DNA of 64,000 nucleotides from Mesotaenium endlicherianum (lineage: Eukaryota > Streptophyta > Zygnematophyceae > Zygnematales > Mesotaeniaceae), in assembly GCA_009602735.1 (NCBI GenBank), contig WELA01009603.1:236594-300593 (forward strand), in the 5' to 3' direction. A program made the position numbers and the translations under genes. Position 1 is the stretch's first letter, and the number at the start of each line of letters is the position of its first letter. The notes under the pieces are model-generated. The model saw only the letters and a program-made list of their open reading frames with translations. It was not told the DNA's origin and ran no database searches. Below, one piece after another: positions 1 to 9,994 of the stretch.

Positions 1-476
1 CGATGAGTCGCAAAAACGTTTTCAAGTATTGTCAACCTCATCGACATAAGCGGACAGGTTTGAACCCGCGCTATCAGTTGCGGGGTGTGTAGACTAACCA
101 AAGCGCCTTGCAAATAACGTTGACCCGTTTTCCTCAAACGCGGATCAGTGTAGTAATGCGTTGTTTTGTCCCAGCAAAAAAACGTCTTTACTTTCATTCC
201 CCACCGGAGAGGGCGCAGGCTGACAGGCGGATTCAAACTCTCGCCAGCGGCTGTAGGCAGCGACGCATAACCGTGCTACCATATGAAGTGACGATAGTTT
301 CTTTTGTTACTTGGTTAATTTACTCTGCCACTCCAAATCTTTCCTTGTAGCATGTGCTTTGCCATAGAAAGTTCCAACATAGAAAGCCAAAGGGTCGCTT
401 AGCAGCATCCCTTTTTGGTACTTCTTACCGTAGTTAATAATTGGCACATAAGGTCCAAGCATAAAATGTTATAATA
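1..476. other. Unassigned left edge with tRNA-like motifs
   Basis: No coding potential or LTR of the three families is recognisable. On the minus strand two stretches look tRNA-derived. Around 55-110 there is a B-box-like GGTTCAAACC. Around 228-283 there is GGTAGCACGGTT followed about 40 nt later by AGTTTGAATCC, which is GGTTCGAATCC with two transitions. They could be decayed tRNA genes or SINE heads; no full cloverleaf was established. From 340 to 476 nothing is recognised. Confidence 0.3.
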
Positions 477-979
477 TGTAGTGAAACAGATAGGAAAAGT
501 ACTCTGTAGAATAGAATACTTCATCTATTCAAGACAAGGATCTTTGAACACAAGTGGTAGCTTCTTCAAAGAGAGATGACTTCTTGAAAGTTAATATATC
601 TTTGGAATTTGGCACGTACAAGAGTGATTCTCCCATGCCTTTCTATGGTCTAGCTCTTGTTTATTCACTTGCTACATAAGTAATTTTTAGGAAAGTGCAT
701 GTTGATGTGTTGGCACCCAACATATCCCAAAACTTGCCACCTCTTTCTAAAATAATGTACACTTGTCCTTTTGACCTAAAAATGGCACGTTCGACTTTTG
801 CCACATGGAGTTCTTCTAGGTCCTTCCTCTAACTTCAAAAATGCCTTAAATGGTTCAAAGGACATGAACCAAGTCAATAAAGTACCAATTCACACTTGAA
901 TCCACACAATACTCCTCCCAATATATTTGAGTATATTAAAATATATGCAAACTAATATATTATAACTCAAAACACTACA
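477..979 (-). repeat. GypA solo LTR
   Basis: A full-length LTR on the minus strand. It reads TGTAGTGAAACAGATAG at its left edge and ends ACACTACA at 979, the reverse complement of the GypA LTR termini. No primer site or coding region adjoins either edge, so it behaves as a solo LTR left by LTR-LTR recombination. The flanking 5-mers (taata and cagta) do not match well, so no clear target duplication remains. Only 19 bp separate it from the 3' LTR of GypA-1. Confidence 0.8.
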
Positions 980-998
980 CAGTATGTGAAAGTATTAA

Positions 999-1502
999 TG
1001 TAGTGAAACAGATACATAAATTCTTTCATTAAACATAGTACTTTATCTATGCAAGGCAACGATCTTTGATCACAAGTGGTAACTTCTTGAAAGAAAGATG
1101 GTTTCTAGAAGATCAATATATTTCTGAAATTTGGCGAGTACAAGAATGATTCTTTTATGTAAGTGTTTGGTCTAGCTCTGGCTTATGTGATTGCTACGTA
1201 AGTAATTTCTTTGAAGGTGCACGTTGATGTGTTGGCACCTAACACATCCCAAAACTTGCCACCTCCTTCCAGAATAATGTCACTTGTCCTTTTGACCTTA
1301 AAATGACACACTTGACTTTTGCCACATGAAGTTCTTTCAGGTCACTCCTCTAACTTCAAAAATACCCTAAAAGGTTCAAAGGGCATGAACCAAGTCACTA
1401 GAATATCTGTTCAGACTTGAGTTCACATAAGATCATTCTACAAGTATTCAAAAGCATGAACATATGAATACAAAATAATATTATTTGAATCATATCGCTA
1501 CA
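999..1502 (-). repeat. 3' LTR of GypA-1
   Basis: On the plus strand the LTR starts TGTAGTGAAACAG at 999 and ends ATCGCTACA at 1502. Immediately right is the polypurine tract in reverse complement (cactcccccaa), which marks this as the 3' LTR of an element reading leftward. It carries the diverged palindrome (gatgtgttgg around 1225), as other GypA LTRs do. Confidence 0.85.
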
Positions 1503-2136
1503 TCACTCCCCCAACAGTAAAAGCGACGTCTTGGTCAGATTTCACACAAAGATGAAAAATTAGTCAGAGGACTTGGATGGGTATGGTCCATCTGGCTGGA
1601 GGTCAAACTAAGAATTCTAGATGAAAATCCTGAATAATTCTAGAAAAGTCCTGAAATCCGCAACGTACTTTAGTGACCCATAACGCAATCAATACTGCTT
1701 GGAATCCCAAACTTCCAAAGCCTTACGGAGTTCGTTGGAGAAGTCTGAACGCGTGTTAAATTCCAGAGAGTTCTAAGTTCCATAGCTCGTGCAATGAGCA
1801 AGGTAGTGCAGACTACTAGAAAGTTGCACACAAATTTGCGGGTCCTTTATCTTTGTCCATACTTCATCAAATTCTGCAAAGTAATTCTTTATAGGAGCGC
1901 ATGACTGCAAGACATAATCTTGCAAAGTATTTGATGCAAACTCTAAGTGAGGAAGGCAAAACTCAGTAGCCTAACCCACTTGTACTCAGAACATCATATC
2001 TCTCACCAGTCTTCCACATTGAGCAAAATTAGCTATAAACAAAGGTCTTCTTATGGATTACACCAAGGTAGAGTTTTCAGAAATAATATACAGGAAATAC
2101 CATGCAGTGCCATTTTTCATTTTCTATCTCGGATTG
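1503..2136 (-). other. 3' UTR and polypurine tract of GypA-1
   Basis: Noncoding stretch between the chromodomain stop and the 3' LTR. Next to the LTR it reads, on the minus strand, ccaagacgtcgcttttactgttgggggagtga in shortened alignment with the 3' ends of other GypA copies (cgagacgtcgct then a G-run then TGA). The rest is diverged and has no coding frame. Confidence 0.7.
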
Positions 2137-3452
2137 TCAATGGAGAACCCTAATGTCACTTTTTCTTGTTTTTGGTCTTGCAGGCTGCCTCCCAAGGGTA
2201 CTCTTCCGCTTCTTGAAGATGGCAGATACCTTCCTTAAAGTCTTTTGATATCGAAAAGAAGAGCCTATGGCTGGTTCCAGATGCGGGTTGGAGGCATGAA
2301 AGCGTTTCAAGTTTCGCTGAACTTTGTCGAGGTAGTGCGCCACTACCCAACTATTTTCTGAATCTGGGTATCCTTTGCACTTGATGAGATACTGGTGTTG
2401 CCTTCTGGAATTTCTCATAGCCAATACGTCTTCAACTTCATACTCCAAATGATCATCCACTATGGTAGGGGCTGGTGGGGTCGTCACACATGTGGGGAAC
2501 TTGTCATCGAGTTGCACATATGGCTTCAAGAGAGAACTACGTACTACCAGGTCGATGTGCATAGTCTCAGGGAGTTGTAGCTTTAAAGAAACGAGGTTGA
2601 CTTGCTGGATTATTTTGAATGGTCCCAAATACTTGGGGAAAAACTTGCTTTCGGCAGGCCTGTTGTCCAAGAAAATGTTCTTAGATGATTATAACACCTT
2701 GTCGCCCACTTTGTATGAAGTTTCTCTTCCAGACCTGTTTGCCACTCTTACTTGAGCATCTTGTGCATGTTCTAGAGCTTTTGTGGCTGTTGCAAGGGCT
2801 TCCATTGATGTCTCCAAATTTTTTTTTCCTGTAGGAACTTCATCATGGACAATCGTAAAGGTCAATGGCGTCCATAGATGGAAGCCATAGTTGAGGAAGA
2901 ATAGGTACTTTTAAGTAAAAGCCTGCGGCGTGTTGTTGTTAGCAAACTCCAAGGGGTCAAGTACATGTCCCAGTCTTCCTCTAGAGTACACACGTAGGCC
3001 CTTAAAGAAATTGTCATGGTATAATTTATACGCTCCGTCTCTCCATTTGATGTAGGGTAGTAAGTTGTGGACATATCCAGCGTTGTACCCATGTTCTTGA
3101 AAAGACATTTCCAAATATGGCTTGTGAATCTTGGGTCGCGGTCATACACTATTCTTCATGCCACGCCATGTCACTGAATTATGTTGTCAAAAATGAGTTT
3201 TGCTAAATGGGGTGCCGTGGTCTTGGTTGTTGTTGGGATGAAATCAACCATCTTGATAAAGCTGTCCACCACAGTCAATATTGCATTATAGCCTCGAGGT
3301 GTAAAGGGCAGATCCACGATGACGTATATGGAGACGTCGGTCTATTCCCTCCAAGGATTTGGTAGTGGTTGGAGGAGTCCTCACGCTTTTTGTGATGATG
3401 GTTTGAATCTTTAACATATGTCACAGGTTTTGCAATAGTCTTCGAGTTGCTT
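2137..3452 (-). pseudogene. pol: GypA-1 integrase C-terminal half plus chromodomain
   Basis: Reading leftward from 3452: the end of the integrase zinc-binding region (CKTCDICQ), the start of the catalytic core (RGYNAILTVVD, about 3275), then the region with DRDPRFTSH and NGETERIN (2862-3149), which carries the last acid of the D,D,E triad. The integrase tail follows (PKYLGPFKII), then a chromodomain (EYEVEDVLAMRN ... [15 protein letters not shown]), where the usual W before KGY is C. Several frameshifts break it around 2700-2860 and 3150-3275. The gene is cut at 3452 by the GypB-1 LTR. The chromodomain is expected to bind methylated histone tails and steer integration. Confidence 0.85.
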
Positions 3453-4197
3453 TGTAAGGTCATAGGTTCATAAAGCGCATTTTTGAATGTTATGAAAGTA
3501 TGCTTTTATTGCATATTAGTGTAGAGTGCACTTTTGTAGTCATTCTGATATGAAGTTCATCAAATTTAATTAAGAATTGAGAGAGTAATGGATTCCCGAA
3601 GTTTAATTAGTTTTAAGGTCGGTTGACGACTGTCCTTGTTTTGCGGTGAGCGCGACCGTCGGATTGACCGATAGCGTCAAGCGATCTGGGCCACTAGAGT
3701 GAACTCGAACCTTCACGTAAGTTTCTGCTGACGCGGAGTGCCGACTAGATCGAGTTACCTAGAAGTTTCAGTTTAGCATAGCGCGCCTTCATTAAATATT
3801 CAAGTAATGTCGATGCATGTATGTGGACGTCAAATCGACCCGACACGTCAGATGAGACTGATCTGGCTTACTAACGGATATTGTGGAAGGGACGACTTGA
3901 CAAACACTTAGGACAATCCGTTGCTAAGCGGCCCTCTCGTCTAGAGAGGACTTAGGTCGGAACACTATAGATAGACATAACTACTTCATTTCTTATCAAT
4001 TTTCACTTCTGTAAATTTCTACGGGTTTGTAATGACAAGGCCTTTCATCATTTGTGAGCAACTTCTTGCTAGTCAAGATGTTGAGTATTTTACCTAAGCT
4101 TTCTTAGTGGTATGCCGCTGCACTCTTTAGTATGATTGCAACTAGTTCCTTTCCTCGTGAGTTACTAGGCTTCCACTAGAGCACTCTGCCCCTTTCA
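3453..4197 (+). repeat. 5' LTR of GypB-1
   Basis: Starts TGTAAGGTCATAGG at 3453 and ends GCCCCTTTCA at 4197 (745 bp, TG...CA). The middle is rich in CpG (gcgcgaccgtcggattgacc). At 3933-3949 there is an inverted repeat, CCTCTC/GAGAGG around gtcta. A weak TATA-like ctatagatag lies near 3965; a better-preserved GypB copy has CTATAAATAGG at the matching place. The primer site follows after two bases. Confidence 0.88.
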
Positions 4198-4199
4198 TC

Positions 4200-4211
4200 T
4201 GGTATAGGAGC
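4200..4211 (+). promoter_or_regulatory. GypB-1 primer binding site
   Basis: TGGTATAGGAGC, two bases after the LTR. Other GypB copies have TGGTATCGGAGC. It is close to the plant initiator Met-tRNA site TGGTATCAGAGC, so minus-strand synthesis is expected to be primed by that tRNA. Confidence 0.8.
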
Positions 4212-4234
4212 TGGGCTAGTTTGCATATTATATT

Positions 4235-4576
4235 ATGGAGTCGCAGCCGGAAGCTGGACGAGGCAAACATGTCGAGCATGTTGAGCGCGTGGAGCAGACG
4301 GCACCACCTTTGTCAAGGAAGCAAAAAGAGATGCAGGCGATGCTAAGGCAAATGGCAAATGCAATTGGAGGAGAAGTCTACATCCAGTTTCAACAAAATA
4401 TGGGCGCGGAGGTGGAGAGAATGGTGCAAGTTGATGTTGGGAACGCCGCTTTGACATCTTTGGCACCTACATACAACGTACCACCAATTCATGATAATCC
4501 AGTGGTGCAAGCAGTTGTTCCACCCGCATCGGGAGTACGTTCGCCTAAGCCTGAAGAGTATAATGGAGAGCGTGGA
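4235..4576 (+). pseudogene. gag: GypB-1 gag, N-terminal part
   Basis: First ATG after the primer site. The product begins MESQPEAGRGKHVEHVERVE, with a charged helical stretch (KQKEMQAMLRQMANAIGGEV, about residues 32-51) and a proline-rich linker ending PKPEEYNGERG. GypA-2 interrupts it after 4576 within gagcgtgga. The frame resumes at 10498 beyond GypA-2. The flanking 5-mers gtgga (4572-4576) and gagga (10498-10502) are a target duplication with one mismatch. Other GypB copies confirm this start and the continuation into the VHQWMFGVKKF segment. Confidence 0.85.
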
Positions 4577-4828
4577 TGTAGTGATTTGAGTTATTATACA
4601 ATAGTTTGCATATATTTCAATGTTTTCAAATATATTTGAAGTAGTATGGTGTGGAGTCAAGTGTGAATAAATACTCTAGTAACTTGGTTCATGTCCTTTG
4701 AACCTTCCAAGGCATTTTCGAAGTTAAAGGAAAGACCTAGAAGAACTCCATGTGGCAAAAGTCAGATGTGCCATTTTAGGTCAAAAGGACATGTGTACAA
4801 TATTCTAGAAAGAGGTGGCAAGTTTTGG

Positions 4829-4851
4829 GATGTGTTGGGTGCCAACACATC
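4829..4851 (+). promoter_or_regulatory. Perfect palindrome in GypA LTR promoter
   Basis: Arms GATGTGTTGG and CCAACACATC around a GTG spacer. It lies 36 bp upstream of the TATA box. The same site is kept whole at 10246-ish and 25690-ish, and with one or two changes in every other GypA LTR in the window. Its preservation in copies that are otherwise diverged suggests a protein-binding site; the factor is unknown. Confidence 0.6.
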
Positions 4852-4887
4852 AACATACACTTTCCTAGAAATTACTTATGTAGCAAG

Positions 4888-4895
4888 TATATAAA
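4888..4895 (+). promoter_or_regulatory. TATA box of GypA-2 5' LTR
   Basis: TATATAAA, within gcaagtatataaacaagag. It is conserved in nearly all GypA LTR copies, about 190 bp before the LTR end. Confidence 0.65.
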
Positions 4896-5079
4896 CAAGA
4901 GCTAGAACATAGAAAGACATTCCAGAATCACTCTTGTACTTGCCAAAATCCAGAAATATATTAATTTTCAAGAAGCCATCTCTCTTTCAAGAAGCTACCA
5001 CTTGTGTTCAAAGATCCTTGTCTTGAATAGATAAAGTATTCTGTTTTACTAAGTACTTTATCTATCTGTTTCACTACAG

Positions 5080-5091
5080 TGGTATCGGAGC
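5080..5091 (+). promoter_or_regulatory. GypA-2 primer binding site
   Basis: TGGTATCGGAGC, one base after the LTR, followed by TAGG. It matches the plant initiator Met-tRNA primer site except for G in place of A at position 8. The same G occurs in the GypB and GypC families. Confidence 0.82.
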
Positions 5092-5115
5092 TAGGCACTT
5101 TGGTAGCACAAGAAG

Positions 5116-6396
5116 ATGGCCGATCCTCAAGACCAACAGCAAGCTTTCGAAGGAAGCCCTTCCTCTCCAAGACACCCTCATCCAGCGCCGATGGGAGAGC
5201 CCACTTAAGAAAATCTGCAACAACAAGAAGCACCACAAGGAGGAGCGCACCCTCCTCCAGCGTCGATGGGAGAGCCTACTCAAGGAAATCTCCAACAACA
5301 AGAAGCACCACAAGGAGGAGCACCGTCACATCTCGTGGCAGCCGCTATAGCAAAGTTGATCCCACCACAAGGAGTTCCCGCAAATGAGTGGGCAGCCTTC
5401 CTAATGACCGTCCACAACCAAGTGGGCTTGGCCACCTATGAAGCAACCGTGCAAGCGTCAAGAGAAGCTATGGCTGCCATAGTTGCCCCTATCGCGAGCA
5501 ATGCTCAAAATCCAGCCCCGGCTCAAGCGCCTCCACAAGAGCCAACGAGAGCAAGGAAACTCATCAAGCCCCGCAAACCCGACACTTTCAACCCCCAAAA
5601 AGGTGCCAACCTGAATTTATGGCTCTACCAAGTGGAGACGTACCTCGCATTCCTTGAAGTACCCGAGGAGGACTACGTTCCCTTTGCCGTTACCTTACTT
5701 AGAGGAGCAGCAACATCATGGTGGCGTAACTATCAAGCGGCTATATATCAAGCTATGGCGCACCCCATGCTCGGCCAAGAGCCCCCACCATCATATGCAA
5801 GATGGGCAGATTTTTGTGAGGCCCTCAAGAAGCAATTCATGCCCATCAATGCGGAGAAGATTGCCCGAGGAAAGCTCCACCATCTCAAGCAAACGACGTC
5901 CGTTCAAGAGTATACATCCAGATTTCACGCCCTCACTCTTGAGATCCCCAACATGTCTCTCGAGGAGAAGATTGACCGTTACATCTTTGGCCTCAAACCC
6001 AAGGTGGCAAAGGAAGTGGAGTTACGCGACTTGACGGACTTCTCAAAGATCATTGAAGTGGCCCAAAAGGTGGATACCTTGGATTTCAAGCACTCCGTGC
6101 CTTCATCTTCACAGGTACCGACGACGCGGGTGTACGCAGCCCCTTCCACATCCGAATCTGGACCCACACGCATGGAAATCGGAGTTATTAAAAGGGACCC
6201 CGCGGCTGCCCGGATGAGTGGAAGACCCTCCAATGACACTTATGATGCAAGAAACCAGCAAGGAGTGAAAGCAAGACTCTCCCCGCCTGAAAAAGAAGCT
6301 CTCATGACGGCTGGACTATGCTTCTATTGCAAGGAAAGGGGCCATCGTGCACTTTCATGCCCCAAAAAGTTGTCAAAAAACAGACAGTGCCGGTAG
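5116..6396 (+). pseudogene. gag: GypA-2 gag, one nonsense codon
   Basis: Capsid/nucleocapsid protein of about 426 residues, starting at the ATG 25 bases past the primer site (MADPQDQQQ). The N-terminus holds two copies of a 25-residue Pro/Gln-rich repeat (APMGEPT..NLQQQEAPQGGA). Then follow the Gag core (NLWLYQVETYLAFLEVPEED, LLRGAATSWWRNY, FCEALKKQFMP) and a CCHC zinc knuckle near the end (CFYCKERGHRALSC). The only break is TAA at 5206-5208, where other copies have CAA. The gag stop, TAG at 6394-6396, lies inside the hairpin of the frameshift signal. Confidence 0.9.
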
Positions 6397-6410
6397 GCCA
6401 GGAGCCTACC
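6375..6410 (+). promoter_or_regulatory. -1 ribosomal frameshift signal of GypA
   Basis: Slippery heptamer A AAA AAC at 6375-6381, in phase with gag (TCA AAA AAC). After a 10-nt spacer comes a perfect hairpin: GGTAGGC (6392-6398), loop cagga, GCCTACC (6404-6410). Slipping back one base joins gag to the pro-pol frame, which is open from this point. The heptamer recurs at 20552-20558 (same sequence) and 46469-46475 (AAAAAAT). The hairpin is whole at 27.25 kb. Confidence 0.75.
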
Positions 6411-9029
6411 ACCCCAAGACCCACTTCACGAGAAGGCAACACGCCAAGTGAGGTGGAGACCCCCGTTGAAGACGACGTTCCAGCCCCAATGAGTTTGAGA
6501 GGTTACCTTGGAGGAGAGAAGGTCCACATCTTGGTGGATAGCGGAGCTCAAGGCAACTTCATTGCTGCAGATTTTGCCACCAAGCACGGTATTACTATGC
6601 GAACTCTTGACCACGACGAGGAGATTATGATGCCCGATGGATTCTCCTATACTACCCCTTCCAAGAAGACGTACCCCTTAGCACTCTCTATCAAGTCCTT
6701 CAAGGATAGAGTAGTGTTCTTCCCCATGCAATTGGGCAAGTACGACGTCATCCTAGGGACGCCTTGGTTGATCAAGCACAACCCCCAAGTTGATAGGAGG
6801 ACCGGTACTATCAAGATCAAGAATGACATCACTTCAAGAATCTGTATTTTGCGCGCAATCTAGAATATTCAGACCCAAGACATCCAGAAGCTGGCACACG
6901 AGATACTATTGTCCGCCCTCCAACTCAAGAGACTTGTGAAGAAGGGACACGAGCTTCTTTTGGCCTTGATCACGCCAAAAGACATCAAGAAAGACATCGA
7001 GAGTCAAGAAGGCAGCCCCGTTCCCAAGGAGATACAAGAAGTCTTTGAGGACTACAAAGAAGTGTTCTCCCCGGAATTGCCCAAGGGCCTACCCCCCAAA
7101 AGATTCGTAGACCACAAGATAGAGTTGGAGCCCGGAAGCAAGCCCATCTCTCGGCCTACGTTCAAAATGTCATACACGGAGCTAGACGAAGTCAAGAAGC
7201 AAATCAAGGAGCTACTGGAGCATGGCTTCATTCGACCTAGCAAGTCGCCATTTGGAGCCCCGGTGCTATTTGTCAAGAAGAAAGATGGTACCTTGAGGAT
7301 GTGTGTGGACTATCGCGCCCTCAACAAGATCACCATCAAGAATCGATACCCGCTGCCGCGCATGGATGAGCTCATGGACCGGCTGGTTGGAGCCAAGTAC
7401 TTCACGAAGATTGACTTACGGAGCGGCTACCACCAGATTCGCATCGCAGGACCGGACGTAGAGAAGACGGTATTCAGGACAAGATATGGACATTTTGAGT
7501 TCATGGTCTTGCCATTTGGACTCACCAACGCGCCAGCAACTTTCATGACTATGATGAACACCATATTTCAGCCCATGTTGGACAGATTTGTGGTGGTATT
7601 CATCGATGACATCCTTATCTACAGCAAGACCCTTGAAGAGCATGCGAGACACTTGAAAGAAGTCCTTGAAGTACTGAAGCAAAACAAGTTGTTTGCGAAG
7701 GAGTCAGAATGCGAGTTTGCCAAACAAGAAGTGGAGTTCCTAGGTCTCCACGTGACTGCTAATGGCATCAAGATAGACCCCAAGAAGACCACGGTGGTGG
7801 AGGAATGGCCAACCCCCACGACCAAGAAAGAACTCCAGTCATTCTTGGGATTTGCCAATTGGTACAGAAAATTCATCCAAGGCTTCTCGCACATAGCAGC
7901 CCCCCTGACAGATCTACTCAAGAAGGACAGGCTATATACATGGACCGAGAAAGAGGAAGAGGCATTTCAAGAGTTAAAGCGAAGATTGACCACATCCCCG
8001 GTGCTCACACTCCCAAGTCCAAACCCAGATTGGCCCTTCCACGTCATCACCGATGCATCTTCCTATGCAATAGGAGCAATCCTGCTTCAAGACCAAGGCA
8101 AGGGACTGCAGCCCATCGCCTACGAGTCAAGGAAGCTAAATCCAGCCGAGCAAAATTATACAATCACAGAGCGAGAGGCATTAGCGATTGTACATGCCTT
8201 GAAGGTTTGGCGCTGCTACGTTGAACGACGCAAAGTACTGGTCACCACGGACCACGAGGCGTTAAAGCACCTCCAAACGCAGCCGTATCTCTCAAGGAGA
8301 CAAGCAAGATGGAGCGGATACTTGCAACAATACAACATCACGATTCAGTACCAGCCCGGCAAGACAAACCCGGCTGACCCCCTCTCAAGACTGCAATTAA
8401 ATGCAGTGATGGTATCCCTGAAGACAGATCTGGAAGCACGATTTTCAGCCGCCTATGAAAGAGACCCTTACTACAAGAGCGGAGAAGCAGCCTTGGACCC
8501 ATGCAAGAAGCAAGAAGGCAATTATTGGGTGAGGCAAGATACGGGCCAGAGATGTGTTCCTAATGACATAGACCTCCGGCTCTTGCTTCTACGAGAAGCA
8601 CACGACAACCCTCTTGGAGGACACTTTGGAATCCTAAGGACCACGGGCGTTCTAGCTAGGACTTATTGTTGGCCAGGCATGTCTAAGCAAGTCAAGGAGT
8701 ACTGCAGGAGCTGTGACACATGCCAAAGAATCAAGCCATCATCGCAAAAGGCGGGAGGACTACTCCAACCACTACCAATCCCCGAAAGACAATGGACGGA
8801 CATCTCAATGGACCTTATCGTGGACTTGCCCGTGACACCTCGAGGCCATAATGCAATACTCACGGCGGTGGACAGACTTACCAAGATGGCTCATTTTATT
8901 CCCACGACGACTAAGGCTACAGCACCACATCTTGGAGTACGAAGTGGAAGACATAGTGGCTATGAGAAATTTCAGGACACAGCAGCAATACTTGATCAAG
9001 TGGAAAGGATATCCAGATTCGGAGAATAG
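6375..9029 (+). pseudogene. pol: GypA-2 pro-pol: protease, RT, RNase H, integrase N-half
   Basis: Frame -1 to gag. Protease has the active site VDSGAQGNF and a ILGTPWL flap-side motif. An amber codon at 6861-6863 (CAG in a sister copy) separates protease from RT. RT carries [23 protein letters not shown] and the catalytic FIDD at 7599-7610, then [13 protein letters not shown]. RNase H has the acids in [22 protein letters not shown] and VTTDHEAL. Integrase has the HHCC zinc region (HDNPLGGH ... CRSCDTC) and the core start MDLIVDLP...[10 protein letters not shown]. At about 8930 a deletion of roughly 0.75 kb removes the rest of the core and shifts frame, ending at 9029. Confidence 0.92.
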
Positions 9030-9225
9030 TTGGGTGGCGGCGCACTACCTTGACAAAGTTCAACGAAAGTTGAAGCGCTTCCATGCCGCCAACCCCCATC
9101 TTGGACCAGCCCCAAGTCTCTCTACTAGAAGCCCGAAGACTTCAGGGAGGCAGCCTGCCACCATCAAGAAGCAGCAGAAGACCCCTTGGAGGCAGCCTGC
9201 AAGAACCACAAAGAGGAAAAAATGA
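8932..9225 (+). pseudogene. pol: GypA-2 chromodomain fragment
   Basis: Continuation of pol beyond the deletion, one frame away. It has [13 protein letters not shown], then [17 protein letters not shown], a classic chromodomain with W-K-G-Y and the second aromatic W, and then a basic tail with repeated RQPA. In the intact order this is the C-terminus of integrase. Because of the frame change it cannot be made as part of this pol. The end at 9225 agrees with other copies. Confidence 0.88.
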
Positions 9226-9994
9226 CATTAGACACTTTTCTCTTCTTGCAGTTTCTGGACAGAAAACTAAAACTGCTACTGGCGATAGGTCTCTTCATAA
9301 TAAATTCTGAAAATTTACTTGGCTCTATTCCATGAGTAGCCGGTCATTTAAAGTCCAAGTTTGCTCAATTTGGAGCACTGGTGAGATAGATATGATGCTC
9401 TAAGTAGAAGGGGGTCAGGCTGCTGGCATTGTTAGGACAGAATATGCCTTCTGTCATTGTGCCTTCCTCTGAACTTGGAATGCTCTGAAACTCATGACTT
9501 TGGTAGAACATTTTACAACGCCCAGTTTGAGACTTAGTTTGCAGAATTTGGAGAAGTATAGAAGGACTTATGATTTTCAGAAGTTTCTGCACAGATTTGG
9601 AGGAGGGCCTACTCTCTCAGCTCTCAACGACACTCCAGAAATGAGAATGCTCTTAAATTTGGTGACCCGGTAGAGTTCTCCAACGCGGTTCGTCTGGCAT
9701 TCAAATTTTCAAATTTGGAGCAGTTCTGCTGCCGCTATGAATTTTTGAATTTGTGGCAGATTTTGGGCCAACTTGTACAATTTTCTTTATCATTAAGGAG
9801 TAGGCTAGCCAATAAGGTCACACCACCTACGACTTTGCTTAGTCTACCTTACATGTGTAGCACCTGACTTGGCGCCTTTGACTAGTCCTCTTTACATGTG
9901 TGGCATCTGACTTGAAACTGTTGACTAGTTTGCTCCACATGTGTACGACCTGACTTGACGCGCCGAGACGTCGCTTTTTCTATGGGGGGGGTGA
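9226..9994 (+). other. GypA-2 3' UTR with 43-bp triple repeat and polypurine tract
   Basis: No coding frame. Three tandem diverged units begin acatgtg at 9851, 9894 and 9937, exactly 43 bp apart, each containing a ctgactt motif. The same three-unit block occurs in GypA-4 (34528, 34571, 34614) and GypA-5 (about 51230-51350). It is followed by cgagacgtcgct and the polypurine tract, tatggggggggtga, directly before the 3' LTR. Confidence 0.75.

Larger units (their letters stand above)
4577..5078 (+). repeat. 5' LTR of GypA-2
   Basis: Starts TGTAGTGATTTGAG at 4577 and ends TTTCACTACA at 5078 (502 bp). It contains a TTCTAGAA motif (4803-4810), a 23-bp palindrome (4829-4851) and a TATA box (4888-4895), which together outline a pol II promoter. 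Transcription would start about 30 bp past the TATA box. Confidence 0.92.

Noticed and set aside
108-350. 80-codon plus-strand frame at the left edge
   Set aside because: No recognisable domain; basic, Arg/Ser-rich composition typical of a chance frame; it overlaps tRNA-like motifs on the other strand.
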